Source: Terrimonas_B sp041743125 (lineage in GTDB: Bacteria; Bacteroidota; Bacteroidia; Chitinophagales; Chitinophagaceae). Taken from it: 64,000 bases of DNA. Both the position numbers and the translations under genes were made by a program. The stretch is taken from NCBI GenBank assembly GCA_041743125.1, contig JBGTNK010000197.1, positions 3,028 to 67,027 on the forward strand, given 5' to 3'. Below are positions 26,805 to 35,174 of the stretch, piece by piece; the stretch's first letter is position 1, and each line of letters opens with the position of its first letter. A model generated the notes under the pieces. That model saw only the letters and a list, made by a program, of their open reading frames with translations, made no database searches and was not told the DNA's origin.

Positions 26805-26812
26805 CAAAAATA
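26805..26812 (-). promoter_or_regulatory. -7 box of lptB abutting the start codon (TATTTTTG)
   Basis: TATTTTTG on the minus strand ends 7 bp before the lptB ATG. A transcript started from it would have a leader of only a few bases. Confidence 0.45.
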
Positions 26813-26939
26813 AGGTATCAGCTTTACCCTTCATTAAATTTCAAAAGGTTTAACAGGTAATAACCTTACCTGCACGCATTACATAATTCCCTTTGATTAA
26901 TTAGTTGTAATCTCTTTAACTCGTTAAGGCTTTCTGTAT

Positions 26940-26947
26940 TAGCTTTG
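26940..26947 (+). promoter_or_regulatory. possible -7 box of metF (TAGCTTTG)
   Basis: TAGCTTTG matches TAnnTTTG and lies 43 bp before the metF ATG. No TTG at the correct -33 distance was seen, and no SAM or cobalamin riboswitch is apparent in the 193-bp spacer. Confidence 0.35.
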
Positions 26948-26990
26948 CCTCCCGGCGAACAGACCGCTGTTAATTTTTCAAAAAGAACTG

Positions 26991-27941
26991 ATGAAGATTA
27001 TAGACCATATCAATAATGCAAAGGAAACGCTGATTTCATTTGAAGTATTACCACCCCTTAAAGGGAAGGGTATAGAAGCACTATATAAACACCTGGATCC
27101 GTTGATGGAATTTAATCCAGCCTATATTAATGTTACCTATCACCGGAGCGAACATGTATATAAAAAAAGAATGGATGGCAGTTTTGAAAAAGTGATCGTT
27201 CGGAAAAGACCCGGCACAGAAAGTATTTGTGCGGCCATTATGAACAAATACAACGTGGATACAGTACCACATCTCATATGTGGCGGTTTCAGTATTAACG
27301 ATACAGAGGATGCATTGCTTAATCTGCAATATTTAGGTATTGACAATGTTTTGGTGCTTCGTGGGGACGCCGCAAAAAATGAAACCTCCTTTGAAGCTGA
27401 GCCAGGTGGCCATAAGTTCGCAAGTGACCTTTTAAAACAAGTGGTGAATTTAAATGCCGGTATTTACCTGGAGGAAGATCTGAAAGCCACGAACAAGACA
27501 ACATTTTGCATTGGGGTGGCAGGGTACCCTGAAAAACATTTTGAAGCACCTAACCTGCAAACTGATCTTAACTATCTTAAAGCAAAAGTGGACAATGGGG
27601 CTGATTATATTGTAACCCAAATGTTTTTTGACAATGCCAAATTTTACGCTTTTGTAAAAGCCTGCCGGGAAATAGGCATTACCGTTCCAATCATTCCGGG
27701 TTTGAAACCTATATACAGTAAGAAGCAATTAACCGTATTGCCAAAAACATTTCATATTGACCTGCCGGCTGAGCTTGCCAACGAAGTATTGAAGTGCAAA
27801 ACTGATGAAGACGTAGAGAAAGTAGGTGAAGAATGGTTACTGGATCAATCGAAAGACCTCAAGAAAAATGGGGTACCTGTATTGCATTATTATACGTTAG
27901 GCCGGCCAATGATGGTAGTAAATGTGGTGAAGAACCTTTAG
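26991..27941 (+). CDS. metF: methylenetetrahydrofolate reductase
   Basis: An FAD enzyme that reduces 5,10-methylene-tetrahydrofolate to 5-methyl-tetrahydrofolate for methionine synthesis. The N-terminus TLISFEVLPPLKGKG carries the Glu that matches the catalytic Glu28 of E. coli MetF. The barrel motifs INVTYH, PHLICGGFS, NVLVLRGDA, CIGVAGYPEKH, DYIVTQMFFD and PIIPGLKPI follow in order. At 316 residues it is a little longer than the E. coli enzyme. It is transcribed alone, convergent with the parvulin gene. Confidence 0.95.
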   Translation: MKIIDHINNAKETLISFEVLPPLKGKGIEALYKHLDPLMEFNPAYINVTYHRSEHVYKKRMDGSFEKVIVRKRPGTESICAAIMNKYNVDTVPHLICGGFSINDTEDALLNLQYLGIDNVLVLRGDAAKNETSFEAEPGGHKFASDLLKQVVNLNAGIYLEEDLKATNKTTFCIGVAGYPEKHFEAPNLQTDLNYLKAKVDNGADYIVTQMFFDNAKFYAFVKACREIGITVPIIPGLKPIYSKKQLTVLPKTFHIDLPAELANEVLKCKTDEDVEKVGEEWLLDQSKDLKKNGVPVLHYYTLGRPMMVVNVVKNL

Positions 27942-27994
27942 ATCCTTAAAATATTAATAACCCGGGATAAAATTGAATGTTGAAACGTGGCAAT

Positions 27995-28028
27995 CCTTAA
28001 TCTGGTAAATTGCTAAACCAAATTAAGG
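27995..28028. terminator. hairpin between convergent metF and the parvulin gene
   Basis: CCTTAATCTGG (27995-28005) pairs with CCAAATTAAGG (28018-28028) with one mismatch around a 12-base loop. There is no clear T-tract on either side, so termination is only suggested. Confidence 0.35.
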
Positions 28029-28049
28029 ACGATACAACGCTAAATCAAT

Positions 28050-29990
28050 TTATTTAGAAATTATTGCCAATACTTTTTGATCAATATTGACCGGGTATTT
28101 CTTTTTCAATTCCTGTAACCATTCTTCCTCCAGCAAGATTTGGTAATCATTCATCACCAGTCCTTTCGCCTCATTAAAAGAACGGGATTCTGGTTTTGCA
28201 TATACCTTACTTACCATCCCAAAGGAGGCGGTATTATCTACTTTATTAACCGAAACAGGGGTAATGAAACCAGCATAAGGAACTGTTTTGCCCATGCCGG
28301 GTATTTGTTGCCATTCATACCTTGCCGAGTCAGCAACCACTTTTTCATTTAAAGATTCTGCTGCAGTCTTCCATTCGGATGGATTCTTTTTTATTTGGTT
28401 GAAAAGCGTTTTTGCAGAAGCTTCGTCTGAGCAAAAAAAGATGATAGCATCAGCACTTTGTTTCCAGTTATAATCAGCTTTGTTTTTTTCATAAAGTGCC
28501 ATCAATGCTGAGGAATCCGCCTGTGCCTTGTTCCAGACTTCATGCTGCATAATTTCAAAAAATAAGTTACCATCGCGGAATTCATTCATCTGGTTACGAA
28601 AATCATCATTAAAATCTTCAAGGTGGTCTCTGTAATAACGATAAAGGACTGTTTTTGTGAATTCATTCATCAGGTCCGGATAAGCTATGATACTGCTTCT
28701 GTCTGCAGAAAACCGGTTCACCTGGCTATAGGTTATCCAGTCTGCTACACGTATGATGGTATCTCCCACCTTAAATAATGGAGATTGCGGATTCATGGCA
28801 TTGCCTATACCTGCTGCTTTACGGTCGAGTAAACTATCCGAAAGGGACCATAGAATTAAATCTTTATAAGGGTATTTTTCAAAGCCGGCCTTGCTTTTAA
28901 CAAGGGGATAAATAGTTTCTCTGGCTACATTCCAACGATCGGTTGCTTTTACTTTTTGTTGCAGTTCCTCTGTGTTTGCTTTATCTGCTGCATTATTTAT
29001 GACTGGCCGGGAGGAAATCCTCTTAATAATATGAAACCCATGGGAAGTAGTAAACGGTTTGCTAACATCGCCATTCTTTAGCGACCAGGCCATATTTTCA
29101 AAAACGGGATCATACTGTCCTACAGAAACATCAGGAATATTTCCTTCAGCGCCGGCACTGATATAATCATTGCTGTATGCCGCTGCGAGGTTTGAAAAAT
29201 CGTCACCGGCCTTTATGCGTTTGTACAATGAATCAGCTAACTCGCCAATCTTTTTCCTTTCTGCATCATTTATACCAGGCGCAAATGACAGTAGGATTTG
29301 CTGCACTTTGATCTTCCCCAGGGCTTTTCTTTCCGCCAGGTTCTTAAAAATATGATAGCCTGCTGTAGATATATATGGTTTTGAATATTTCCCGGGCGCA
29401 ATGGAATAAATTATATTTTCAAATTCATAAGGCAGGGTAAAAGCTGTAATAAAATTTAAATCGCCTTTGTTTGTTGTGGCGGAAGGATCATCTGAATATT
29501 TCTGTGCCAGAATTGAAAAATCTTCTTTCTTTTCAAGCCGCTTTAGCAAGTCATCCAGTTTTTTGCGGGCTGCTAAAGTATCTGTAACTCCGGATGCATT
29601 TTTGAATGAAATAAAAATATGTGCGGCATGAATGTCCTTAAGACTTCGCCGGAAGGCCTCCTTTGTAAGGCGGTCCAAAGTTTTAGGGTCATTTATATAA
29701 TTTTCAATTACCTGGCTTCGCAGGTTAATTACTTCGTTTTTTATATTAGGCAGCGTATCATAACCCCTGTCATAAGCCTCCCGGATCTTCAGCCTTGAAT
29801 GAATATACAAATCAAGATACTCCTTAATGGCCTTGCTTTTGCTGGCGGCAGTTTGCTGATTATTTTTATTAAAAGCCCTCAGGAAATCTTTTGCATCGGC
29901 ATGGTGACCGCCATAAGTAAATAAGGTTTGAGAGGAAGCGCTGAGGAGGGTAAATGAAAAAACAATTGCAGTCAGCCATTTTTTATTCAT
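28050..29990 (-). CDS. periplasmic parvulin-type peptidyl-prolyl isomerase / chaperone (SurA/PpiD-like)
   Basis: A 646-aa exported protein: signal peptide in the first 20 residues (AIVFSFTLLSASSQ). A helical N-domain (about 25-120) precedes two consecutive parvulin domains. The first (about 125-225) shows AAHIFISF and KYSDDPSATTNKGDLNFI. The second (about 230-330) shows KVQQILLSF, AYSNDYISAGAEGNIPDVS and HGFHIIKR. A C-terminal helical region of about 300 residues follows. Such proteins help outer-membrane proteins fold. A perfect 14-bp palindrome lies 16 bp before the start codon. The gene lies downstream of the TlpA-like gene on the same strand. Confidence 0.88.
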   Translation of the reverse strand: MNKKWLTAIVFSFTLLSASSQTLFTYGGHHADAKDFLRAFNKNNQQTAASKSKAIKEYLDLYIHSRLKIREAYDRGYDTLPNIKNEVINLRSQVIENYINDPKTLDRLTKEAFRRSLKDIHAAHIFISFKNASGVTDTLAARKKLDDLLKRLEKKEDFSILAQKYSDDPSATTNKGDLNFITAFTLPYEFENIIYSIAPGKYSKPYISTAGYHIFKNLAERKALGKIKVQQILLSFAPGINDAERKKIGELADSLYKRIKAGDDFSNLAAAYSNDYISAGAEGNIPDVSVGQYDPVFENMAWSLKNGDVSKPFTTSHGFHIIKRISSRPVINNAADKANTEELQQKVKATDRWNVARETIYPLVKSKAGFEKYPYKDLILWSLSDSLLDRKAAGIGNAMNPQSPLFKVGDTIIRVADWITYSQVNRFSADRSSIIAYPDLMNEFTKTVLYRYYRDHLEDFNDDFRNQMNEFRDGNLFFEIMQHEVWNKAQADSSALMALYEKNKADYNWKQSADAIIFFCSDEASAKTLFNQIKKNPSEWKTAAESLNEKVVADSARYEWQQIPGMGKTVPYAGFITPVSVNKVDNTASFGMVSKVYAKPESRSFNEAKGLVMNDYQILLEEEWLQELKKKYPVNIDQKVLAIISK

Positions 29991-30005
29991 AGTTTGAATT
30001 TTCTT

Positions 30006-30019
30006 TTCGTTATAACGAA
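30006..30019. promoter_or_regulatory. 14-bp perfect palindrome upstream of the parvulin gene
   Basis: TTCGTTATAACGAA is its own reverse complement. It lies in the 66-bp spacer between the thioredoxin-like gene and the parvulin gene, 15 bp before the latter's ATG. This is a likely binding site for a dimeric regulator; the regulator is unknown. Confidence 0.45.
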
Positions 30020-30056
30020 TATTCCCGGTGAATATTGAGAAGGAATAAAAGGAGGG

Positions 30057-31493
30057 TTATGGGGCTTTAAGTTTTAAATCCAGGATCTCATCAGTTTGTT
30101 GCCAGGTCAGCTTTTTAGCAATAATCCTTTTATCCTTATCCAGTAAATAAACAGTGGGAACAATCTGCGCATCATATAATTGGGTATAACCGGGAATGCC
30201 GGCATCTACCCGCCTTTTTTCTTCTTCACGTGAGTAATAAACATGGGTCCATCCCTTTAGCTGGTGTTTATGAATAATATCGAACCAGTCTTTCTTTGTG
30301 CCCTCCGTTTCTTTGGCTACCGCAAATATCTTAACTCCTGCATTTTTCCACTTGGCTTTGTACATGGAGTCTAAAACAGGTACCAGTTCTTTACAGTGAC
30401 CACAGGTGGGGTCCCAGAAACAAACAATAGTAAAAGGGGAGGAATTCCCATATAAAGTTTGCATTTTACCGCTTGTATCTGGCAATGAGATATTTTCAGC
30501 CGCACTGCCCATAATGTTTGCCATTAAATTATAAGCCCTTTCGGTAATAATTTTTTTACCCTGCGGTGTCAGCCAGTCATATTCTTTTGCCGAAAAGTAT
30601 TTTTGAAACAAGTGAACGAATACTGCATCCTCCCACATGTATTTCATGTTAAGGTAGCGGTTCACAAATTTCACCAAAAGGTACCGCGTCATTTCCGGGC
30701 TGGCACTGGCATAGCCCAGCATCCAGTCTATTTCCTTATTCACTGAATCGGGATGTTGAAAAACAAGGTTATTGTAATATTTATCCAGTCTTTCATCAAA
30801 TAATGAGGCGGGTGTGCGGGTGATGCGGTCGTCCCAAAAATTGAGGCCGTCCCAGTAGTGGTCTTTAAAATACCGGTAAGCATAGGTTGAATCATATTTT
30901 CCACCCGGATGTTTTTCTGCAGGAGGAATTTTTGGTTCATCCATCAGGTGCATCAGGATACTTAAAATATTGTCCGGATTCTTGTCAACAAACTGCCTCC
31001 GGTATTCCGATATTTCTTCTGATATCTTTTTTAGGGATTCATTAATAGTGGAAGAATCTTTGGCTGTTTGAGCCGCCTGCAAAGCTTTGGTTCCCTCGTC
31101 CATCGCTTTACCCTTTACTCCCATAAATTGCTGGTAATTGTTGAAAAGGTCGTTGTCCGGGGAATTAAAGAATTTTTTGCCTAATGGGTTTACTGTATCC
31201 GCTATGATGGAAAATTGCTGTTGCTTATCGATCAGTAGTTCCAAAAATTTGTCTTTGGTTGGGTAAACAAGGAGATAGATTCCGCCGCCCAATTCTTTAG
31301 GTCCGTTTAATACTCCTTCGCTCTTGTCATTCAGCAACACTGAATCTACAACAGGATATTGTTTTCCGGAATAATGGCCCAGGTAGATGTATTCGTTCTT
31401 AAAAGGCTTGAGAGTTACTTTTATCTGGTAGCCGTTTTGAGCAAAAAGAAATGTTGCCAAAAGAAGGACTGGAAACAGGGATAATTTTTTCAT
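30057..31493 (-). CDS. TlpA/ResA-like periplasmic thioredoxin with DUF4369 and DUF5106-type domains
   Basis: A 478-aa exported protein with signal peptide (LFPVLLLATFLFAQ). The first 110 residues form a beta-rich DUF4369-like domain, and about 130-330 is a helical DUF5106-like region. The C-terminal 140 residues are a thioredoxin fold with active site WDPTCGHCKELVP (CGHC) near residue 377. A cis-Pro segment (IVPTVYLLDKDKRI) is near 454. It likely acts as a thiol-disulfide reductase in the periplasm. It is followed after 66 bp by the parvulin gene, so the two may act together in envelope protein folding. Confidence 0.85.
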   Translation of the reverse strand: MKKLSLFPVLLLATFLFAQNGYQIKVTLKPFKNEYIYLGHYSGKQYPVVDSVLLNDKSEGVLNGPKELGGGIYLLVYPTKDKFLELLIDKQQQFSIIADTVNPLGKKFFNSPDNDLFNNYQQFMGVKGKAMDEGTKALQAAQTAKDSSTINESLKKISEEISEYRRQFVDKNPDNILSILMHLMDEPKIPPAEKHPGGKYDSTYAYRYFKDHYWDGLNFWDDRITRTPASLFDERLDKYYNNLVFQHPDSVNKEIDWMLGYASASPEMTRYLLVKFVNRYLNMKYMWEDAVFVHLFQKYFSAKEYDWLTPQGKKIITERAYNLMANIMGSAAENISLPDTSGKMQTLYGNSSPFTIVCFWDPTCGHCKELVPVLDSMYKAKWKNAGVKIFAVAKETEGTKKDWFDIIHKHQLKGWTHVYYSREEEKRRVDAGIPGYTQLYDAQIVPTVYLLDKDKRIIAKKLTWQQTDEILDLKLKAP

Positions 31494-31671
31494 GAGACAG
31501 AATAATCGGGTAAAGTTATTAAAAGCTTGATGAGTTTAAAAGTACCTGACAAAGTTTACGGAAATGAAGATGGCCCTGAGCAAGGAAAGTGTTGCATGGC
31601 GACCAGTAGAATGAAATAGTATACAATCATTCTCCAATAGTTCCTGTTACCTGGCCAGAAAAACAAACCCT

Positions 31672-31679
31672 TAGCTTTG
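31672..31679 (+). promoter_or_regulatory. -7 box of rlmD abutting the start codon (TAGCTTTG)
   Basis: TAGCTTTG fits TAnnTTTG and ends 4 bp before the GTG start of rlmD, which would make the mRNA leaderless or nearly so. Confidence 0.45.
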
Positions 31680-31683
31680 CGCC

Positions 31684-33207
31684 GTGAAGAGAAAAAAAGT
31701 AAAAATAATATTAGAAAAGGTCAGGGTGGAAGACTATGCCGCAGAAGGGAAATCCCTGGCAAAACTGGATGGAAAGGTAATATTTATTGAAGGTGCTATC
31801 CCTGGCGACATTGTTGATATTCAATTGAATAAGAACAAAAAAGATTGGGCGGAGGGCCATGCTATACATTTTCATTCTTACTCGCCTGAAAGATTAGAAC
31901 CCTTTTGTTCTCACTTCGGCGTATGTGGGGGTTGCCAGTGGCAAATGTTGCCTTATGAAAAGCAATTGATGTATAAGCAGCGCCAGGTAAAAGATAACCT
32001 GGCAAGAATCGGGAAAATAAACTTGCCAGAAATAATGCCCATATTAGGCGCTGAGCAAACCAAATTTTACCGAAATAAGATTGAATATACGTTTGGTACT
32101 AAGGAATATACAAGGGAAAAGCCTGTTAAGCTACCTAAAACCACCAGTGAACCTTTCCAGGACATAATAGTTGGGAAGGATTTGGGTAATAAGCAAGAAA
32201 GCAAGTTTGCCGGACCTGCAACTGAACTCCAGCCTGGGTTTAAAGGCGTGGGTTTTCATGCCAGGGGTTTTTTTGATAAAATAGTAGATATACAAACTTG
32301 TTACCTGCAAGCCGAGCCATCCAATGAAATTCGGCTGGAGATCAAAAGATTTGCCGTTGAGAACGAATTTTCATTTTATGATATCCGGAATCATACCGGT
32401 CTCTTAAGAACAATGCAAATCAGGCTTTGCAGAACCGGAGAAATAATGGTCAATATTGTTTTTGGGGAAAACGATAAGTCCCGGCAGGAAGCTCTATTGA
32501 ACCATATTCTTCAAAAATTCCCCCTAATCACTACACTCCTGTATACCCTGAATATGAAAATGAATGATAGCCTGCACGACCTGGAACCGATGGTATATTC
32601 AGGAAAAGGATTTGTAACGGAAAATATGTCTACAGGCCACGGAGGCGAGGAGTATAGCTTTAAAATTGGACCAAAATCCTTTTTTCAAACCAATACCACA
32701 CAAGGAGAACAATTATATCGGGTGACGAAGGATTTTGCAGAATTAACGGGCCAGGAAACAGTTTATGACCTTTATTGCGGCACAGGTAGCATAGGAATCT
32801 TTGTGAGTAAGCAAGCAAAAAAAGTAATTGGTGTAGAACAGGTGGAAGCTGCAATTGAAGATGCCAGGGAAAACGCTATTATAAACAACCTAAATAACAC
32901 CGCCTTCTTTGCTGGTGACGTTACTGCAGTTTGTGATGATCCTTTTTTTGACCGCAATGGCCGGCCTGATGTAATCATTACTGATCCTCCGCGGGCCGGT
33001 ATGAGTGAAAAGTTGATCAGAAAAATAATTGAAATAGCTGCTCCAATAGTGGTTTATGTAAGCTGTAATCCCTCAACACAGGCCCGTGATCTGCATTTAT
33101 TGGATGAAATATATGAGGTTACCCGGATACAACCCGTGGATATGTTTCCTCATACGCTTCATATTGAAAATGTGGTTCAATTAAAGCTTAAAAGAGCTAC
33201 AAAATAA
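31684..33207 (+). CDS. rlmD: 23S rRNA (uracil-C5)-methyltransferase, RlmD/RumA family
   Basis: It methylates a uridine in 23S rRNA (U1939 in E. coli). The N-terminal TRAM domain (about 5-62) is followed by the 4Fe-4S cysteines CSHFGVCGGC near residue 76 and a later Cys in IQTCYLQ. The methyltransferase part shows SFFQTNTTQGEQLY, VYDLYCGTGSIGIF, IITDPPRAGM and the catalytic Cys in VVYVSCNPSTQARDL. An insertion around residues 140-180 makes it longer (507 aa) than E. coli RlmD. The start codon is GTG at 31684. A related TrmA-type target cannot be excluded; RlmC versus RlmD specificity is not visible. Confidence 0.88.
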   Translation: MKRKKVKIILEKVRVEDYAAEGKSLAKLDGKVIFIEGAIPGDIVDIQLNKNKKDWAEGHAIHFHSYSPERLEPFCSHFGVCGGCQWQMLPYEKQLMYKQRQVKDNLARIGKINLPEIMPILGAEQTKFYRNKIEYTFGTKEYTREKPVKLPKTTSEPFQDIIVGKDLGNKQESKFAGPATELQPGFKGVGFHARGFFDKIVDIQTCYLQAEPSNEIRLEIKRFAVENEFSFYDIRNHTGLLRTMQIRLCRTGEIMVNIVFGENDKSRQEALLNHILQKFPLITTLLYTLNMKMNDSLHDLEPMVYSGKGFVTENMSTGHGGEEYSFKIGPKSFFQTNTTQGEQLYRVTKDFAELTGQETVYDLYCGTGSIGIFVSKQAKKVIGVEQVEAAIEDARENAIINNLNNTAFFAGDVTAVCDDPFFDRNGRPDVIITDPPRAGMSEKLIRKIIEIAAPIVVYVSCNPSTQARDLHLLDEIYEVTRIQPVDMFPHTLHIENVVQLKLKRATK

Positions 33208-33319
33208 AATCAGGTACTTCAGAAGGATAATCATTCAATCTAAAATTGGATGGGGAATAACAAATTAACCCGGACTATTTTCATGTTCTTTTTCTCTTTA
33301 TCCTTTTGAGCTGTTAACC

Positions 33320-33327
33320 TATTTTTG
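33320..33327 (+). promoter_or_regulatory. -7 box abutting the first rhomboid gene (TATTTTTG)
   Basis: TATTTTTG fits TAnnTTTG and ends 4 bp before the ATG at 33332, implying a very short leader. Confidence 0.4.
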
Positions 33328-33331
33328 CCGT

Positions 33332-34072
33332 ATGAGTGAGTTTCGTTTTACCCGCCCCAATAATTTTCCGCCAATCATAAAAAACCTGATCATTATTAAT
33401 GTCCTGGTTTATGTTGCCCAAATGTTATTGGACAAACAATTTGCCATTACGGAAAAGCTGATGCTATGGCCATTGATGCCCGCTTCATTACAAGAAATCC
33501 TGATCAGGGAGCAAGTGCTGTCGGCCAGCAACGAATTTCAGCCATACCAGATCATTACTCATATGTTTGCCCACTCACCGGCAACATTATTTCATATCAT
33601 TTTTAACATGTTTGCCTTATGGATGTTTGGAAAAGTTTTGGAGAATGTGTGGGGTCCAAAAAGATTTCTGACTTTTTATATGCTTTGTGGATTGGGTGCC
33701 GCTTTGCTGCACCTGGGTATCCAGTATTTCCGATGTGAGCAATTGCTTGATGCTATACAGGCCAATAATATGGGAGCAGTGGGCAAATTAATAGGAGGCA
33801 CATCCCCGGCCCTGGGAGCATCAGGTGCTGTGATGGGGGTAATGGCCGGCTTTGCCTATACATTTCCGAATACGCAATTATTTATCATGTTCATCCCTTT
33901 TCCAATAAAGGCCAAATGGGCTGTATTGGGACTGGCTGCCATTGATTTATTTGGAGGTGTAGCTAATTTCAGCGGTGATAATATTGCCCACTTTGCCCAT
34001 TTAGGTGGCGCCATCACCGGATTTATAATTGTTCTTATCTGGAACAAAACAAACCGTAAAACGTTGTATTAA
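33332..34072 (+). CDS. rhomboid family intramembrane serine protease
   Basis: A 246-aa polytopic membrane protein that should cleave other membrane proteins within the bilayer. The conserved HIIFNMFALWMFGKVLE lies in TM2, with His and Asn of the oxyanion region. The catalytic Ser is in PALGASGAVMGVMAG near residue 169, and the catalytic His in NIAHFAHLGGAITGF near 221. A 40-residue insertion lies between TM3 and TM4. A second rhomboid gene follows 59 bp downstream. Substrates are unknown. Confidence 0.92.
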   Translation: MSEFRFTRPNNFPPIIKNLIIINVLVYVAQMLLDKQFAITEKLMLWPLMPASLQEILIREQVLSASNEFQPYQIITHMFAHSPATLFHIIFNMFALWMFGKVLENVWGPKRFLTFYMLCGLGAALLHLGIQYFRCEQLLDAIQANNMGAVGKLIGGTSPALGASGAVMGVMAGFAYTFPNTQLFIMFIPFPIKAKWAVLGLAAIDLFGGVANFSGDNIAHFAHLGGAITGFIIVLIWNKTNRKTLY

Positions 34073-34080
34073 AAAAAACT

Positions 34081-34110
34081 ACCCAGGGTTTTAATGGTCC
34101 CGGGTTCCTT
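34081..34110 (+). terminator. weak hairpin between the two rhomboid genes
   Basis: ACCCAGGG and CCCGGGT flank a 10-base loop, followed by TCCTTTTATC. The stem has one internal mismatch, so it may only attenuate. Confidence 0.35.
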
Positions 34111-34131
34111 TTATCTTTAGTTACAGGATCT

Positions 34132-35061
34132 ATGGCGTATCATGAACAACAATATAGAAGAAGAATTTCCCTGGCTCATGCTAATAATGCGCTGGTTCTT
34201 TTGATTGCCATTAATATGATCATATTTGTGCTCCTGGCTTTTTTAAAAGCTGTTTTTTTTCTTCGGTACAGCAGTGGTGCAGAGGCTCTTCACTTTTACG
34301 AAAATAATATCCTTAATCTTTTTACCCTGCCTGCGGACGGTGGTAGAATTATTTCCAGGCCATGGACGATACTGACCCATATGTTTACTCATGATAGTGT
34401 TTGGCACTTGCTTGGGAATATGCTCTGGCTTTGGGTTTTTGGATATATTTTTCTTGACCTTACAGGCAACCGGAAGATCGTTCCTCTTTACATTTATGGT
34501 GCACTTGCCGGTGCACTGGCATTTATACTGGCTTATAATTTTTTGCCCGGGCTCAGCAAGTCTCTTCCTGTTGCAGAGGCACTGGGTGCTTCTGCCGGAG
34601 TAATGGCCATTGCTGTTGCAGTAGCTACCATTTCTCCTACGTACCGGATCTTCCCCATGCTGTTTGGTGGTATTCCCATATGGGTGTTAACTGCCATTTA
34701 CCTCATTATAGACCTGGCCAGTATTCCTTTAAGTAATCCGGGTGGCCATATAGCTCACCTGGCAGGGGCGGCAACCGGCTTCTTGTTTATTTATTCTTTT
34801 CGTAAAGGTTATGATTGGAGTGAATGGATGAATAATTTCTTTGATTGGGTAAATAATTTATTTAATCCTGAAAAGCCGGCGAAAGGGAAAAATATAAAGC
34901 AGGAACTATTTTACAAATCAGATAAAGCTCCTTTTAAAAAGAAACCCAATATTACAGAACAAAGAGTAAATGAAATTTTAGATAAGATCAGCCAGAAAGG
35001 ATATACAAGCCTTACAGAGGAAGAAAAAGATATTCTGAAAAGGGCCAGTCATGAAGGCTAA
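34132..35061 (+). CDS. rhomboid family intramembrane protease with C-terminal DUF6576-like tail
   Basis: A 309-aa membrane protein. TM2 carries FTHDSVWHLLGNMLWLWVFG, the catalytic Ser is in EALGASAGVMAIAVA near residue 160, and the catalytic His is in GGHIAHLAGAATGF near 207. After the last helix, a cytosolic tail of about 80 residues ends in ITEQRVNEILDKISQKGYTS, then LTEEEKDIL. This matches the small helical domain (DUF6576) commonly found at the end of Bacteroidota rhomboids. It follows the other rhomboid gene on the same strand. Confidence 0.9.
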   Translation: MAYHEQQYRRRISLAHANNALVLLIAINMIIFVLLAFLKAVFFLRYSSGAEALHFYENNILNLFTLPADGGRIISRPWTILTHMFTHDSVWHLLGNMLWLWVFGYIFLDLTGNRKIVPLYIYGALAGALAFILAYNFLPGLSKSLPVAEALGASAGVMAIAVAVATISPTYRIFPMLFGGIPIWVLTAIYLIIDLASIPLSNPGGHIAHLAGAATGFLFIYSFRKGYDWSEWMNNFFDWVNNLFNPEKPAKGKNIKQELFYKSDKAPFKKKPNITEQRVNEILDKISQKGYTSLTEEEKDILKRASHEG

Positions 35062-35174
35062 GCCAGCCAGCAGCCCTCCTGTTGTATTTTTCATATTGAA
35101 AGAATCAGGTTAAATGATATGCCGGCATGCACCTCAACTACATCATTGTAGGCTGTTTTTTGTAATTTGCAATA

